DNA of 15,628 bases from an uncultured Clostridia bacterium (GCA_948663505.1 CAPNAQ010000015.1:3690-19317), one strand, 5' to 3'. Counted from the first letter of the stretch, positions 1 through 8,300 are shown. A program made the numbers and translations. The notes: generated by a model not told the origin, from the letters alone.

Positions 1-114
1 TGTATTTTTTTGTATATTAGTATTATTTTCTTGGATTTCTTTGTTACATCCTGATACACTAAACGCAAGTAATCCTGCTGCTATTAAATATTTTATTCTT
101 CCTTTATATTTCAT
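1..114 (-). CDS. Lipoprotein, N-terminal fragment (cut by window edge)
   Basis: Only the first 38 codons are present; the reading frame is still open at base 1. The start reads MKYKGRIKYLIAAGLLAF, a positive n-region followed by a hydrophobic stretch. It ends in the lipobox SVSGC with Cys23, followed by a polar Asn/Glu/Gln-rich linker. This is a typical signal peptidase II lipoprotein signal, so the mature protein should be anchored to the outer face of the membrane. A GAAAGG ribosome binding site lies at 125-130, ten bases before the ATG. The function cannot be told from this fragment. It is separated by about 120 bases from the upstream gene and may be in the same transcription unit or have its own promoter. 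Confidence 0.72.
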   Translation of the reverse strand, partial: MKYKGRIKYLIAAGLLAFSVSGCNKEIQENNTNIQKNT

Positions 115-238
115 TTTATTTTTTCCTTTCTGCAAAATGTTTTTATTTAAGTTTTATTTTTTCTTAATATTATATTTATACAAAAAGCCGAAACTTAAAT
201 ATTTTGTCTTAGGTTTATTATTATACTACATTTTTAAT

Positions 239-1273
239 TTACTTTCCATAAAATGAATCAAATTTGTTACATTTTTCGTTATTAGATGGTACTTTATCAC
301 TTTCTTCAAAATACTTATATGTATTTTTTTCAATTTCTTTTTTTCTAATTAAAGGAGTTTGCAATAATTCTCCACACAAATTTTCTAATTCACCATATTC
401 ACAATTAATACCTCTATAATCTTGTCTTGTTTTATCAGTAAGCCACTGAATATATTGTTCACCTGAAATGTGTGTTTTTACATTTTTAGCTGTTTTTGCT
501 GGTATTGTGATACCTTTTTGATATATTTTTTTATATTTAATATTTTTTTGCTCTTCTAATATAAATGAATCTCCATATATCTTTGCATTTTCTGGTGTCA
601 TCTCTATAAATCCATCTCTAAGTATTTGTTCTGCAAAAGCTTTTCCATTTGGCATGTTAATACACCAATATCCTGCTAATGGAGCAACTTTATTACCAAA
701 TCTTTTGTCTTTAACAAACCTGTCAGAAACACTAAACTCATCTCTTAAAAAAAATTGTCTATATGTGACATCTATTAAATAATCAACATTTCTTGCTATT
801 CCTCTTGCATCTTTAACTGGTATAGAAACACTATTAAAAGCATGTCCTCCTAATCCTTTTCCTGTTATTGTTGGATTTTTATCTGAAATTCGTGGCTCTA
901 ATTTCAGATCTATAAGAAGTTTACTAACTATTTTTTGAGACAAACCACAATCTCCCCATAGACTATTTTGTTTTATATCTTTTTTTCTATTCAATATCTC
1001 TCTATCTCTTTGTACAACCCACTCTATAAGATCTCTTGCCTCTTTTTCAGTTATTCCTTCAACTAGTTTTCCTTCTTTTTTATTTACTTCTAATACTCTT
1101 TGAAGTTTTTGCTCAATATTTGCAATTTTATCTAATTCTATATCTGAATATGTTCTCATATAAGGCTCTATATCACATATAAACTTTTTTCCTTCTTTAT
1201 ATCCCATTAAATCTTTTATTTTATCAATTTTTGTTGTAAAAAAATATATTACTTTTCCTTTTTTATTTGACAT
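239..1273 (-). CDS. Unrecognised protein with a putative Cys-His-Asp (papain/transglutaminase-like) triad
   Basis: I do not recognise the family by name. The protein is 344 aa from the ATG at 1273. It has no signal peptide or membrane segment and a charged, helical-looking N-terminal 100 residues. Three short motifs fall in the order of papain/transglutaminase-fold enzymes: SLWGDCGLSQ (Cys109), GLGGHAFNSV (His144) and YLIDVTYRQFF (Asp168). The Asp motif followed by TYRQF recalls transglutaminase-like proteases and papain-fold toxin or effector domains. A further block, GFIEMTPENAKIYGDSF, follows near residues 222-238. Protease, deamidase or acyltransferase activity is an inference only. The start is uncertain: the ATG has GGGAG nine bases upstream (1283-1287), but an in-frame TTG at 1294 has its own GGAG at 1303-1306 and would add seven residues. 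The gene lies 37 bases (ATG) or 16 bases (TTG) after the aminopeptidase stop, probably in one transcript. Confidence 0.75.
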   Translation of the reverse strand: MSNKKGKVIYFFTTKIDKIKDLMGYKEGKKFICDIEPYMRTYSDIELDKIANIEQKLQRVLEVNKKEGKLVEGITEKEARDLIEWVVQRDREILNRKKDIKQNSLWGDCGLSQKIVSKLLIDLKLEPRISDKNPTITGKGLGGHAFNSVSIPVKDARGIARNVDYLIDVTYRQFFLRDEFSVSDRFVKDKRFGNKVAPLAGYWCINMPNGKAFAEQILRDGFIEMTPENAKIYGDSFILEEQKNIKYKKIYQKGITIPAKTAKNVKTHISGEQYIQWLTDKTRQDYRGINCEYGELENLCGELLQTPLIRKKEIEKNTYKYFEESDKVPSNNEKCNKFDSFYGK

Positions 1274-1310
1274 GTTCTTATTCTCCCTTTTCAAATATAT
1301 TTCTCCTTTT

Positions 1311-2429
1311 TTATATCAATTTTTCTGGATTTAAGCATTGTAGTTCAGGTAACACAAAATTACCATCTTTTCTTATTAGAACATCATCAAAATATATTTC
1401 TCCACCACCATATTCTGGTCTTTGAATGTTTACTATGTCCCAGTGAATACTTGACCTATTCATATTGTCGCTTTCTTTCAAAGCATCTCCTGGTGTAAAG
1501 TGAAAACTTCCTTTTATTTTTTCATCAAATAAAGTATCTCCTATTGGTTTTTCAACATATGGGTTTAATCCAAGTGCAAATTCTCCAATATATCTTGCCC
1601 CTTCGTCTGTATCTAAAATTTCATTTAACTCTTTTGTTTTATTAGCTGTAGCTTTTATTATTTTTCCGTCTTTAAATTCAAATCTTATATTATTAAATAA
1701 AATTCCATTATATGTTGTCTCTGTATTATATGTTATGTATCCATTTACACTCGTTTTTACTGGTGCTGTTGCAACTTCACCATCTGGTATATTAAACGTT
1801 CCTGTATACTTTTCTGCTGGAATTCCCTTTATGCTAAATGTTAAATCTGTTGCATTTCCTGTAATATGCACTTTATCTGTTTTATTCATTAATTCTTTTA
1901 AATTATCCATAGCTTTAGACATTTTTTTATAGTCTAAATTACATACATTAAAAAAGTAATCCTCAAATTCATCTTTGTTCATTTTACTCATTTGAGCCAT
2001 TGATTCGTTTGGATATCTCAATATACACCATTTTGTATTTTTTACTCTTTCTTCAAAATGAACTTGTGTCGTATAATATTTATTATATATTTCCATTATT
2101 TCATTCGAAATCCCATTTAATTCCGATGTGTTTGAGTTTGCTCTTATTCCTATATATGCATCCATATCTTTCATTCTTAGACTATCATGTTTTGCATATA
2201 GTTTTATTTGTTCTTCTGTTGCATTTTCTAACATTACTCTCAATATTTCATAATTTATTATATTAAAATATGGTTTTGCTTTTAATTCTTCCGCTTTTTT
2301 TATTAGTTCTTTAGCAAGTGGAATACTATCTTCTCCTAATATTTCAATTAATATATTATCTCCTTTTTGAATACTTACTGAATATGTTAATAAATTATTT
2401 GCTAGTTTTTCTATTCTTGTATCCTTCAT
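1311..2429 (-). CDS. M29-family metallo-aminopeptidase (AmpS/PepS type)
   Basis: Cytosolic aminopeptidase of the thermophilic metalloprotease family M29, which trims N-terminal residues from peptides using a two-metal centre. Length is 372 aa; family members are usually about 370-410. The metal-ligand motifs are in family order: NIPDGEV (Glu218), GARYIGEFALG (Glu283), SFHFTPGDA (His310) and SSIHWDIV (His329, Asp331). The catalytic Tyr of characterised members lies seven residues after the first His. Here that position is Leu317, and the stretch between the two His motifs is shorter than usual, so activity may be altered. The ATG start is preceded by AGGA at 2437-2440. The gene follows queH by 37 bases and precedes the Cys-His-Asp protein, which suggests co-transcription. 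The family call is secure; catalytic competence is not. Confidence 0.9.
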   Translation of the reverse strand: MKDTRIEKLANNLLTYSVSIQKGDNILIEILGEDSIPLAKELIKKAEELKAKPYFNIINYEILRVMLENATEEQIKLYAKHDSLRMKDMDAYIGIRANSNTSELNGISNEIMEIYNKYYTTQVHFEERVKNTKWCILRYPNESMAQMSKMNKDEFEDYFFNVCNLDYKKMSKAMDNLKELMNKTDKVHITGNATDLTFSIKGIPAEKYTGTFNIPDGEVATAPVKTSVNGYITYNTETTYNGILFNNIRFEFKDGKIIKATANKTKELNEILDTDEGARYIGEFALGLNPYVEKPIGDTLFDEKIKGSFHFTPGDALKESDNMNRSSIHWDIVNIQRPEYGGGEIYFDDVLIRKDGNFVLPELQCLNPEKLI

Positions 2430-2466
2430 AGTCTTTTCCTTATTTTTCCTTTCATGCTTTTATATT

Positions 2467-3036
2467 TTAATTCCATGTTTTGGCATTTTCCTTGTCCTTT
2501 TTAATGTGGTTATTATATCTATCCTCCTCTGAAAATATACACCCACAATATTTTTGCATATATAAACCAAGCTCTCTTGCTTTGGCTTGCCCTTCTCTAA
2601 AACCAACCCTAAAATCTCTATACAAAAAGTTCAATCCATATTTATGAGCAATTTGTTCCCCTTGCAATTTTAACACATCATGTTTTTGATATGGACTAAC
2701 TAAAAGAGTAGTAGAAATTGTATCATATCCATTTTTTTTGGCATATTTTGCTGTTTGTTCTAACCTTACCTTATAGCAATAATTTTGACATCTATTTTGT
2801 AAATCTCCTATTACATTTTTGCAAAATTCATCTAGCCCATAGTCTTCTTCAAAAATTGCGTTTACATTTATACTCTTAGTATACTCTTTTAATGTGTCCC
2901 TTCTTGTTTTATATTCAATGTATGGATGTATATTAGGATTATACCAATATACTGTTGGTTCTATTTTTTCTTTTCTTAAACTGTCTATACAATACACACT
3001 ACATGGTGCACAACAGGTATGCATTAATAATTTCAT
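2467..3036 (-). CDS. queH: Epoxyqueuosine reductase QueH
   Basis: QueH (DUF208) carries out the last step of queuosine synthesis, reducing epoxyqueuosine to queuosine in the wobble position of GUN-anticodon tRNAs. It replaces the unrelated QueG. The 189-aa product shows the family hallmarks: N-terminal MHTCCAPCS (Cys8, Cys9, Cys12), NRCQNYCYKVRLEQTA (Cys83, Cys87), LLVSPYQKHD, FREGQAKARELGLYMQKYCG and the CGCIFSEEDRY end. The paired N-terminal Cys and the later Cys pair are the expected 4Fe-4S ligands. I chose the ATG at 3036 because family members begin at this point. A second ATG at 3057 adds seven residues but lies inside the upstream gene. The start sits one base after the stop of the upstream GT-C gene (TAA-A-ATG), with no strong ribosome binding site, so translation is probably coupled. 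No other queuosine gene is in the window. Confidence 0.93.
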   Translation of the reverse strand: MKLLMHTCCAPCSVYCIDSLRKEKIEPTVYWYNPNIHPYIEYKTRRDTLKEYTKSINVNAIFEEDYGLDEFCKNVIGDLQNRCQNYCYKVRLEQTAKYAKKNGYDTISTTLLVSPYQKHDVLKLQGEQIAHKYGLNFLYRDFRVGFREGQAKARELGLYMQKYCGCIFSEEDRYNNHIKKDKENAKTWN

Positions 3037-3037
3037 T

Positions 3038-4616
3038 TTATTTCTCAATAACAACATATTTCTTAAACTCCTTAACTTTACAATTATCTAGAGTATATAA
3101 ATGTGTATTTGCTCTTTTTATAACATAAACACAATCATCCTTAAAATCAGAAATTTTATCAAAATGATACTTTCCAAAAGAATTAACCTTTCTAAACTCT
3201 ACATATTTATTCTCATATTGCACAGTATCCACAAAATCTTTTGTATTATAATTTGAATAAAATAAAACATATATATAATTTACATTTTCATCAATAATAA
3301 CTTTTTTTCCATCTAAATTATCTACATACTGGACAACCTCTTTTAGGTCACTTGTAAAAGTACCATATTCATCACAATCTTCTTGCAAATAACATGTTAT
3401 AAATAAGCCAAAGGACATTAAATATAGAATTGAAATACTTATTGCTACTTTTTTTCTATCCCTTATTACTAAATAGATTCCAACTATAGTATAATAAATA
3501 ATTGGTATCATTATGATGTTTAATCTATTTATATTTGGCTCACATATTATTGCTAAAATTATTGAAGCAATAAACATTATATTAAATATAAAACTATATT
3601 TTATATTAAACTGTTTTTTCTTTTTAAATGAATCTATTAGCCCTATTATTGTAAATATAATTGAAAAAATATAAATTGTACCTGTAGGTAATATACTATT
3701 CCATTTTAAGCCATCATATTGTGTTACTAAAATTCGTAAGCTTGATATTAAATTTGAAGTTGTACTTTTTAAAAAGTCACTTGAAAACATTGTTGTTAAT
3801 TCTTTATATCTATTTACTTCTAGTTTTGGAATTGTTACAAATGGTAAATTAATTTGTTCTAAATTAAGTGTATTTATAATAACATATAAAATTATTGGCA
3901 TTGATATAATTCCTACAATTGCAATTGATATAATTGCTTGTTTTATACTTACTTTTTGTTTTTTTACTAATATTATTAATAATGGTAACAAAAAAGCTGG
4001 TAAAAAATAATATGATGTTCCATAGGCATATGCTGATATTCCTGCTATTACAAATGATAAATAGTATAAAATTTTGTTATTATCTTCTAATCCTTTTATT
4101 AATAAATATGTAAAAATTAATATCAAATCTGGAAATAAATTTGACTCTAATCCCCATCTACTTTTCATTATGTGCCAAGGACATATTGCAAAAAAAGCCA
4201 ATCCAATTATAGCTATTTTTTTATTTGATATTTTTCTTAATAATAAATACATCACTATCAAAGAAAAACAACCTAATATTGCCATTGGAAGTCTAACAGA
4301 TAATACATTTAATCCTAATATGTGTATAAATGGTATTATTAAATAAGTTAATAATGCGTTTTGACCACTTCCCCATGCTACTAAAAATGCTGGTAATTTA
4401 TTTCCGATTTCTATCTATTCCATAATTAATAATTGAAAATGCTTCATATCCTGCAGATGCTTCATCACAATTTAAAGCATTTGGCATTTCTGTAATTCCA
4501 ATTATCCTAATTAATATTCCAATTATTAATATAACAATCATAGATAACATGTATATATTTATTTTTTTATTTTTTAAAATTAGAAACTTATCTTCTATTT
4601 TATTTATATACTTCAT
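3038..4616 (-). pseudogene. GT-C-type membrane glycosyltransferase (PMT/ArnT-like), frameshifted
   Basis: Two reading frames together form one polytopic membrane protein of about 525 aa. The 5' part runs from the ATG at 4616, with GAGGAG upstream, and stops at 4398 after NYGIDRNRK. The 3' part stays open in the neighbouring frame down to 3038. Removing one base (the G at 4406; C on the coding strand) joins them as GIDRNGNKLPAFLVAWGSGQ, which matches the lumenal-loop style of PMT_2/ArnT-like transferases. The N-terminal loop carries NALNCDEASAGYEAF, with the acidic pair expected of a metal- or lipid-phosphate-binding GT-C loop. About ten hydrophobic helices follow, then a soluble C-terminal tail. 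Such enzymes move sugars from polyprenyl-phosphate donors at the membrane. The start overlaps the upstream GT-C gene by 17 bases. It is broken as written; a sequencing error is the alternative. The 3' part could only be translated separately from an internal ATG such as 4285. Confidence 0.8.
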
Positions 4617-6108
4617 ATATACTAATCTCCTCAACTAATTCTAGGTTTTCTCTTATATATTTTACAACATTTATTGGAATTTGCCAATTTAAATTCAAAT
4701 CTCTTCTTTTTATTAAATATAATATATTATCGTCTTTATTTTGTATTTTTTTAATTTGCCCATCTTCTCCGTCTTTTCCTATATTTCCTTTTAAAAACAT
4801 ATCATAATTTTTATTATATTTGTTTATTGGAATGTTATATACTGCAGCTTCTGAATCTAATATATATACTTTTTTCCCTTCTTTTTCTTTTTGTAATATA
4901 TATTTATCTATTTTATTTATTCTTTTTTCTAAATAATCTTGTATCTGTATCCACTTATAATGCTCAATCTGCGTATTCTTTTCAGCTTTAAAATATGTAT
5001 TAAGACTTTTCATACTATTCATTAATATTATTGCAAACAATACAATCCATATTAATGCACTTGTTATTTTATATATTTTAAGTTTATTTCTTATTTGTAT
5101 TTTATTATAAATTATTTGTGCTACATATACAACAATATATACTAATAAAATATATACAATCAAACTTCCTATTAAAAAATGAATTTCATCTGATATAGGA
5201 TACATTACAATTGCCATTGATAAACTATACATTAGAAGTGTTATTAATTCTTCTTGACATTTTTTTTGAATTTTTAACTTTTTCGATAATATTAATAATA
5301 TAATGACTATAAGTATTGTTATTGGCACCACTATAGATAATATATTAATCTCTATTTTATCATTTCTTAGTAATGCTGTATAACTTATACTATTGGAAAA
5401 TGTCTTTATTCCCAAAATAGCATAATTTATAAAATCTGTTATTGAACCTGAAAATATTAAATATGTTATTAATAATAAAACTGGTATCAATATTCCAATT
5501 ATTCTAGTTATAATAATTTTTGTATACTCTTTTATTTGACTTTTGTTTTTAATAAACATTATTTTATATATTACAATTATTCCTGCTAAGGCAATACCAA
5601 TACTTTGTTTTGTACAAATAGCAAGACCTGCTAACAAACCAATTATAAAATCATATTTTTTGTTATATTGTGTTACATTTTCTAAATGTTCTATTTCCTG
5701 ATATACAATTATTAGTGCTATAAGTAACAATGTCACATTATAATCAAGACTAAAAATCCCTCTAAAAAGGATTCCAATTAACGCAGTTGATATTAATGAT
5801 ATATTTTCCTCTTTTATCAGCTTTCTAAATATTTTATATGTTAAAAATAAAATACTTGTCCAAATAGCTGTTGCTAATATTCTTGACATTATTACTTCAT
5901 TTGCAATTTTTAGAAATACAGAAGTTATTATTGGAAGTAATGGTGTTGTTATCATACTTATATCTTTATATGGAGTTAATCCTTCTGCTACTGCTCTGGC
6001 TGTGTTATAATTCCATAATTCATCTAAATTTTCTATTGGTCTTACTATGATTATTGAAAAAACTGCTATAAATATAAAAATAATTAATAATACATCTTTC
6101 TTTTTCAT
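4600..6108 (-). CDS. GT-C-type membrane glycosyltransferase (PMT/ArnT-like)
   Basis: Polytopic membrane protein of 502 aa with about a dozen hydrophobic segments and a soluble C-terminal domain from about residue 400. The first external loop, after one membrane helix, reads RPIENLDELWNYNTARAVAE, followed by GLTPYKDISMITTPLLP. The acidic pair (Asp-Glu) in this loop and the downstream Pro-rich block are typical of GT39/PMT_2-like GT-C transferases that use polyprenyl-phosphate-linked sugars. The acceptor cannot be told. I chose the ATG at 6108, which has GGAG at 6119-6122 ten bases upstream. Earlier in-frame starts are the ATG at 6117, too close to the ribosome binding site, and a GTG at 6129. 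It follows ruvB after a 107-base gap and overlaps the second GT-C gene, so the two probably work as a pair or arose by duplication. Confidence 0.82.
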   Translation of the reverse strand: MKKKDVLLIIFIFIAVFSIIIVRPIENLDELWNYNTARAVAEGLTPYKDISMITTPLLPIITSVFLKIANEVIMSRILATAIWTSILFLTYKIFRKLIKEENISLISTALIGILFRGIFSLDYNVTLLLIALIIVYQEIEHLENVTQYNKKYDFIIGLLAGLAICTKQSIGIALAGIIVIYKIMFIKNKSQIKEYTKIIITRIIGILIPVLLLITYLIFSGSITDFINYAILGIKTFSNSISYTALLRNDKIEINILSIVVPITILIVIILLILSKKLKIQKKCQEELITLLMYSLSMAIVMYPISDEIHFLIGSLIVYILLVYIVVYVAQIIYNKIQIRNKLKIYKITSALIWIVLFAIILMNSMKSLNTYFKAEKNTQIEHYKWIQIQDYLEKRINKIDKYILQKEKEGKKVYILDSEAAVYNIPINKYNKNYDMFLKGNIGKDGEDGQIKKIQNKDDNILYLIKRRDLNLNWQIPINVVKYIRENLELVEEISIYEVYK

Positions 6109-6215
6109 TTTTTTCATTCTCCATTTCACAAAGCAAACTTATTTAAAAGGCAATGGCACATATGAGGTGTATTTAACTGCGTTTTAAATGAAATTTGACA
6201 CAGCCAAAATTGTAA

Positions 6216-7220
6216 TTATTTTTCAACGCTAAAGCCTAGATGATTGTAAGCAGGAGGAAGCACTACTCTCCCCCTTAAAGTTCTAGCAATAAAACCAATC
6301 TGAATCAAGTAAGGCTCATAGACATCCTCAATAGTCTCAACCTCTTCTCCAATAGTCACAGCTAAAGCCTCAACACCCACAGGTCTACCAGCATATTGAA
6401 CAATCATAGTTTCTAATAATTTTCTATCAATCTCATCAAGGCCTAATTCATCAATCTCTAATTTATTTAAAGTATGTTTAGTAATCTTCAAATCAATATC
6501 GCCATCACCTAAAACAGAGGCATAGTCTCTAACCCTTTTAAGTAACCTATTTGCAATTCTAGGAGTACCCCTTGACCTTCTAGCAATTTCTATAGCAGCT
6601 TGTTCATCAATATTAACATCTAATATTTTAGCAGTTCTTTTAACAATTTTGGTTAGATTTTCCACTGAATATAACTCAAGTCTATTTACAATTCCAAATC
6701 TATCTCTTAATGGAGTTGCCAGAGAACCTGCCTTTGTAGTAGCACCAATTAGTGTAAACTTTGGCAAATCAAGTCTTATTGATCTACTACTTGGACCTTT
6801 TCCAATAATTATATCTAATGTATAATCTTCTAATGCTGGATACAAAATTTCTTCCACATTTTTGCTTAACCTATGGATTTCATCAATAAACAACACATCA
6901 TGTTCTGATAAATTTGTTAATAAAGAAGCCAAATCCCCTGGTTTTTCTATTGCAGGACCTGATGTTATTTTTATATTTGCTTGCATTTCATTTGCAATTA
7001 TATTTGATAAAGTAGTTTTTCCAAGACCTGGTGGTCCATATAATAAAACATGATCTAATGCCTCTCCTCTTTTTTTTGCTGCCTCAATATATATTTTCAT
7101 ATTTTCTTTAACCTTATCTTGTCCTATATATTCTTCCAATGTTTGTGGTCTTATTGTATTTTCTAATATATCTTCATTATCATCTTCTAAATTTGGATCT
7201 ATTATTCTATCATCATTCAT
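6216..7220 (-). CDS. ruvB: Holliday junction branch-migration ATPase RuvB
   Basis: RuvB is the AAA+ motor that, with RuvA, drives branch migration of Holliday junctions in recombinational repair. The 334-aa protein is full length. It shows Walker A GPPGLGKTT (62-70), Walker B FIDEIHRL (111-118), sensor I LIGATT (157-162), the RDRFG arginine-finger region (172-176), sensor II RGTPRIANR (217-225) and the C-terminal winged helix with GRPVGVEALA and the RTLRGRV end. The ATG at 7220 has AGGAG nine bases upstream, overlapping the stop region of the PssE-like gene, so it is co-transcribed with the glycosyltransferase pair. ruvA and ruvC are not adjacent, unlike the common ruvAB arrangement. The 3' third uses more G-ending codons (Glu GAG, Val GTG) than the 5' part. 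Confidence 0.98.
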   Translation of the reverse strand: MNDDRIIDPNLEDDNEDILENTIRPQTLEEYIGQDKVKENMKIYIEAAKKRGEALDHVLLYGPPGLGKTTLSNIIANEMQANIKITSGPAIEKPGDLASLLTNLSEHDVLFIDEIHRLSKNVEEILYPALEDYTLDIIIGKGPSSRSIRLDLPKFTLIGATTKAGSLATPLRDRFGIVNRLELYSVENLTKIVKRTAKILDVNIDEQAAIEIARRSRGTPRIANRLLKRVRDYASVLGDGDIDLKITKHTLNKLEIDELGLDEIDRKLLETMIVQYAGRPVGVEALAVTIGEEVETIEDVYEPYLIQIGFIARTLRGRVVLPPAYNHLGFSVEK

Positions 7221-7231
7221 ATTAAATACTC

Positions 7232-7729
7232 CTATTCAATGCCATTTTTTATATTATTATCAATAAAATCCTCAATTATTTTTAACATTAAATTATTATC
7301 TTTTTTATATTCTTTAGGATTAAAGTTCTTTGACTTTTCTATAGCTGTGGTCAAATCTTCAACATTCTTAATCCCTATTATAAAACCTAATTCATTAAAA
7401 TTCTCAACAATTTCTATTTGGTGATTATTTACATGTTCTTGGAATTCATGCAACCTTGGAACCGCTATCACTTTTTTACCTTTTTCAATTGATGAAATTA
7501 TAGAACCTACACCTCCATGAGTAATTATTAAATTTGATTCTTTTTGTAATTCATCTAATCTTTCTCTTGGTATAAGATCAAAAATTTTCATTTTATCTGA
7601 ATTAAATTTTGTATATCCTGCTTGTACTATTACATCTTCATTAATTACTTTATTTTCTATACAGTTTTCCACTTTTTCTAATAATCTGTGGAAACTGTTA
7701 TTTTGTGTTCCTAATAACACTAGTATCAT
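7232..7729 (-). CDS. Alg13/PssE-like glycosyltransferase subunit
   Basis: Small soluble glycosyltransferase of 165 aa, equivalent to the catalytic, nucleotide-sugar-binding C-terminal half of GT28-type enzymes (Alg13, PssE, CpsG). Visible motifs are MILVLLGTQNNSFHRLL at the start, IFDLIP (49-54), LIITHGGVGSI (67-77) and VPRLHEFQEHVNNHQIEI (90-107), which includes the His/Gln/Glu diphosphate- and sugar-binding block. It lacks the membrane-anchoring half, which is supplied by the neighbouring PssD-like protein. I chose the ATG at 7729 because it carries GGAGGT at 7734-7739 and matches the family N-terminus. An ATG at 7753 lies inside a palindromic repeat and is unlikely. Only 11 bases separate it from ruvB. 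The pair probably adds the second sugar of a polyprenyl-linked surface polysaccharide; donor and acceptor are unknown. Confidence 0.88.
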   Translation of the reverse strand: MILVLLGTQNNSFHRLLEKVENCIENKVINEDVIVQAGYTKFNSDKMKIFDLIPRERLDELQKESNLIITHGGVGSIISSIEKGKKVIAVPRLHEFQEHVNNHQIEIVENFNELGFIIGIKNVEDLTTAIEKSKNFNPKEYKKDNNLMLKIIEDFIDNNIKNGIE

Positions 7730-7742
7730 ATTTACCTCCAAC

Positions 7743-7778
7743 TCAATGTCCATCAGGACTGTCCCCTTTGGACATTGA
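7743..7778. repeat. REP-like compound palindrome between the paired glycosyltransferase genes
   Basis: TCAATGTCC (7743-7751) and GGACATTGA (7770-7778) are a perfect 9-bp inverted repeat. The 18-base loop contains a second palindrome, GGACTGTCC (7756-7764). The GGAC/GTCC unit thus occurs four times in 36 bases, in a locally GC-rich block within AT-rich DNA. It fills the gap between the PssD-like stop (7781) and the PssE-like ribosome binding site. It resembles REP-type dispersed palindromes; copies elsewhere in the genome cannot be checked here. Confidence 0.6.
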
Positions 7779-7780
7779 CA

Positions 7781-8254
7781 TTAATATATTGATCCTCCAT
7801 ATATTGCTTTTGGATATAATTCTAACATTTCTTTCCATTGTACTATAAATAAGTCTGCTATTGGATATATTAATCTTCCTGTTGCAGTTTTTTTATTTCT
7901 ATTTGCAAATGTTTCTATATATATTATTTTACTTCCAAATATTTTTCCTAAATAACACATTGGTCCTGCTGTGTGTGTTCCCGTTGTTATTATTACCTTT
8001 GGTTTTATTTTAAAATATAAATATATTGTTTTTAGACATAGGTAAAAATACTTAAATATATATGTAAATATTTTTGCTCTTGTTCCATATGGTAAATAAT
8101 ATATTTTTTCTCCATATTTTTTCTTTAAATTTTCATTTGCTTTGTCTTTTTCTGTTATTATACTGTATTCATATTTTTTAAATAATGGTGATAATTGCAT
8201 TAGTTCATTTAGGTGCCCTCCTGTACTTGATATAAATAGTACTTTTTTTCTCAT
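7781..8254 (-). CDS. Alg14/PssD-like glycosyltransferase membrane subunit
   Basis: 157-aa protein of the Alg14 family (PssD, CpsF type), the membrane-docking and acceptor-binding half of a two-part GT28-like glycosyltransferase. It begins VLFISSTGGHLNELMQL (5-21), the Gly-rich Rossmann loop of the family. A hydrophobic, aromatic-rich stretch follows (about 61-90), which should sit on the membrane, then IITTGTHTAGPMCYLG (88-103) and YIETFANRNKKTATGRLIYP (112-131), and it closes with the typical KAIYGGSIY end. Length is normal for the bacterial family. The ATG at 8254 has only a modest GGAA-type ribosome binding site. Its partner is the next gene downstream, separated by a REP-like palindrome. 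Transcription probably starts at the promoter at 8552-8579, giving a leader of about 290 bases. The specific sugar is unknown. Confidence 0.9.
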   Translation of the reverse strand: MRKKVLFISSTGGHLNELMQLSPLFKKYEYSIITEKDKANENLKKKYGEKIYYLPYGTRAKIFTYIFKYFYLCLKTIYLYFKIKPKVIITTGTHTAGPMCYLGKIFGSKIIYIETFANRNKKTATGRLIYPIADLFIVQWKEMLELYPKAIYGGSIY

Positions 8255-8300
8255 TTTTCCATCACTTCCATTTGCTTTATTTTACTTATTATACATTTTT

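Noticed and set aside
176..212. Possible terminator after the Cys-His-Asp gene
   Set aside because: The inverted repeat AAACCTAA/TTAAGTTT is AT-rich, has a mismatch and lacks a clean T-run directly after the stem, so it is too weak to call.
41..256. Plus-strand 71-codon hydrophobic frame at the left end
   Set aside because: It is antisense to the lipoprotein signal peptide and to intergenic DNA. Its Phe/Leu/Tyr richness reflects T-rich sequence, not a real membrane peptide.
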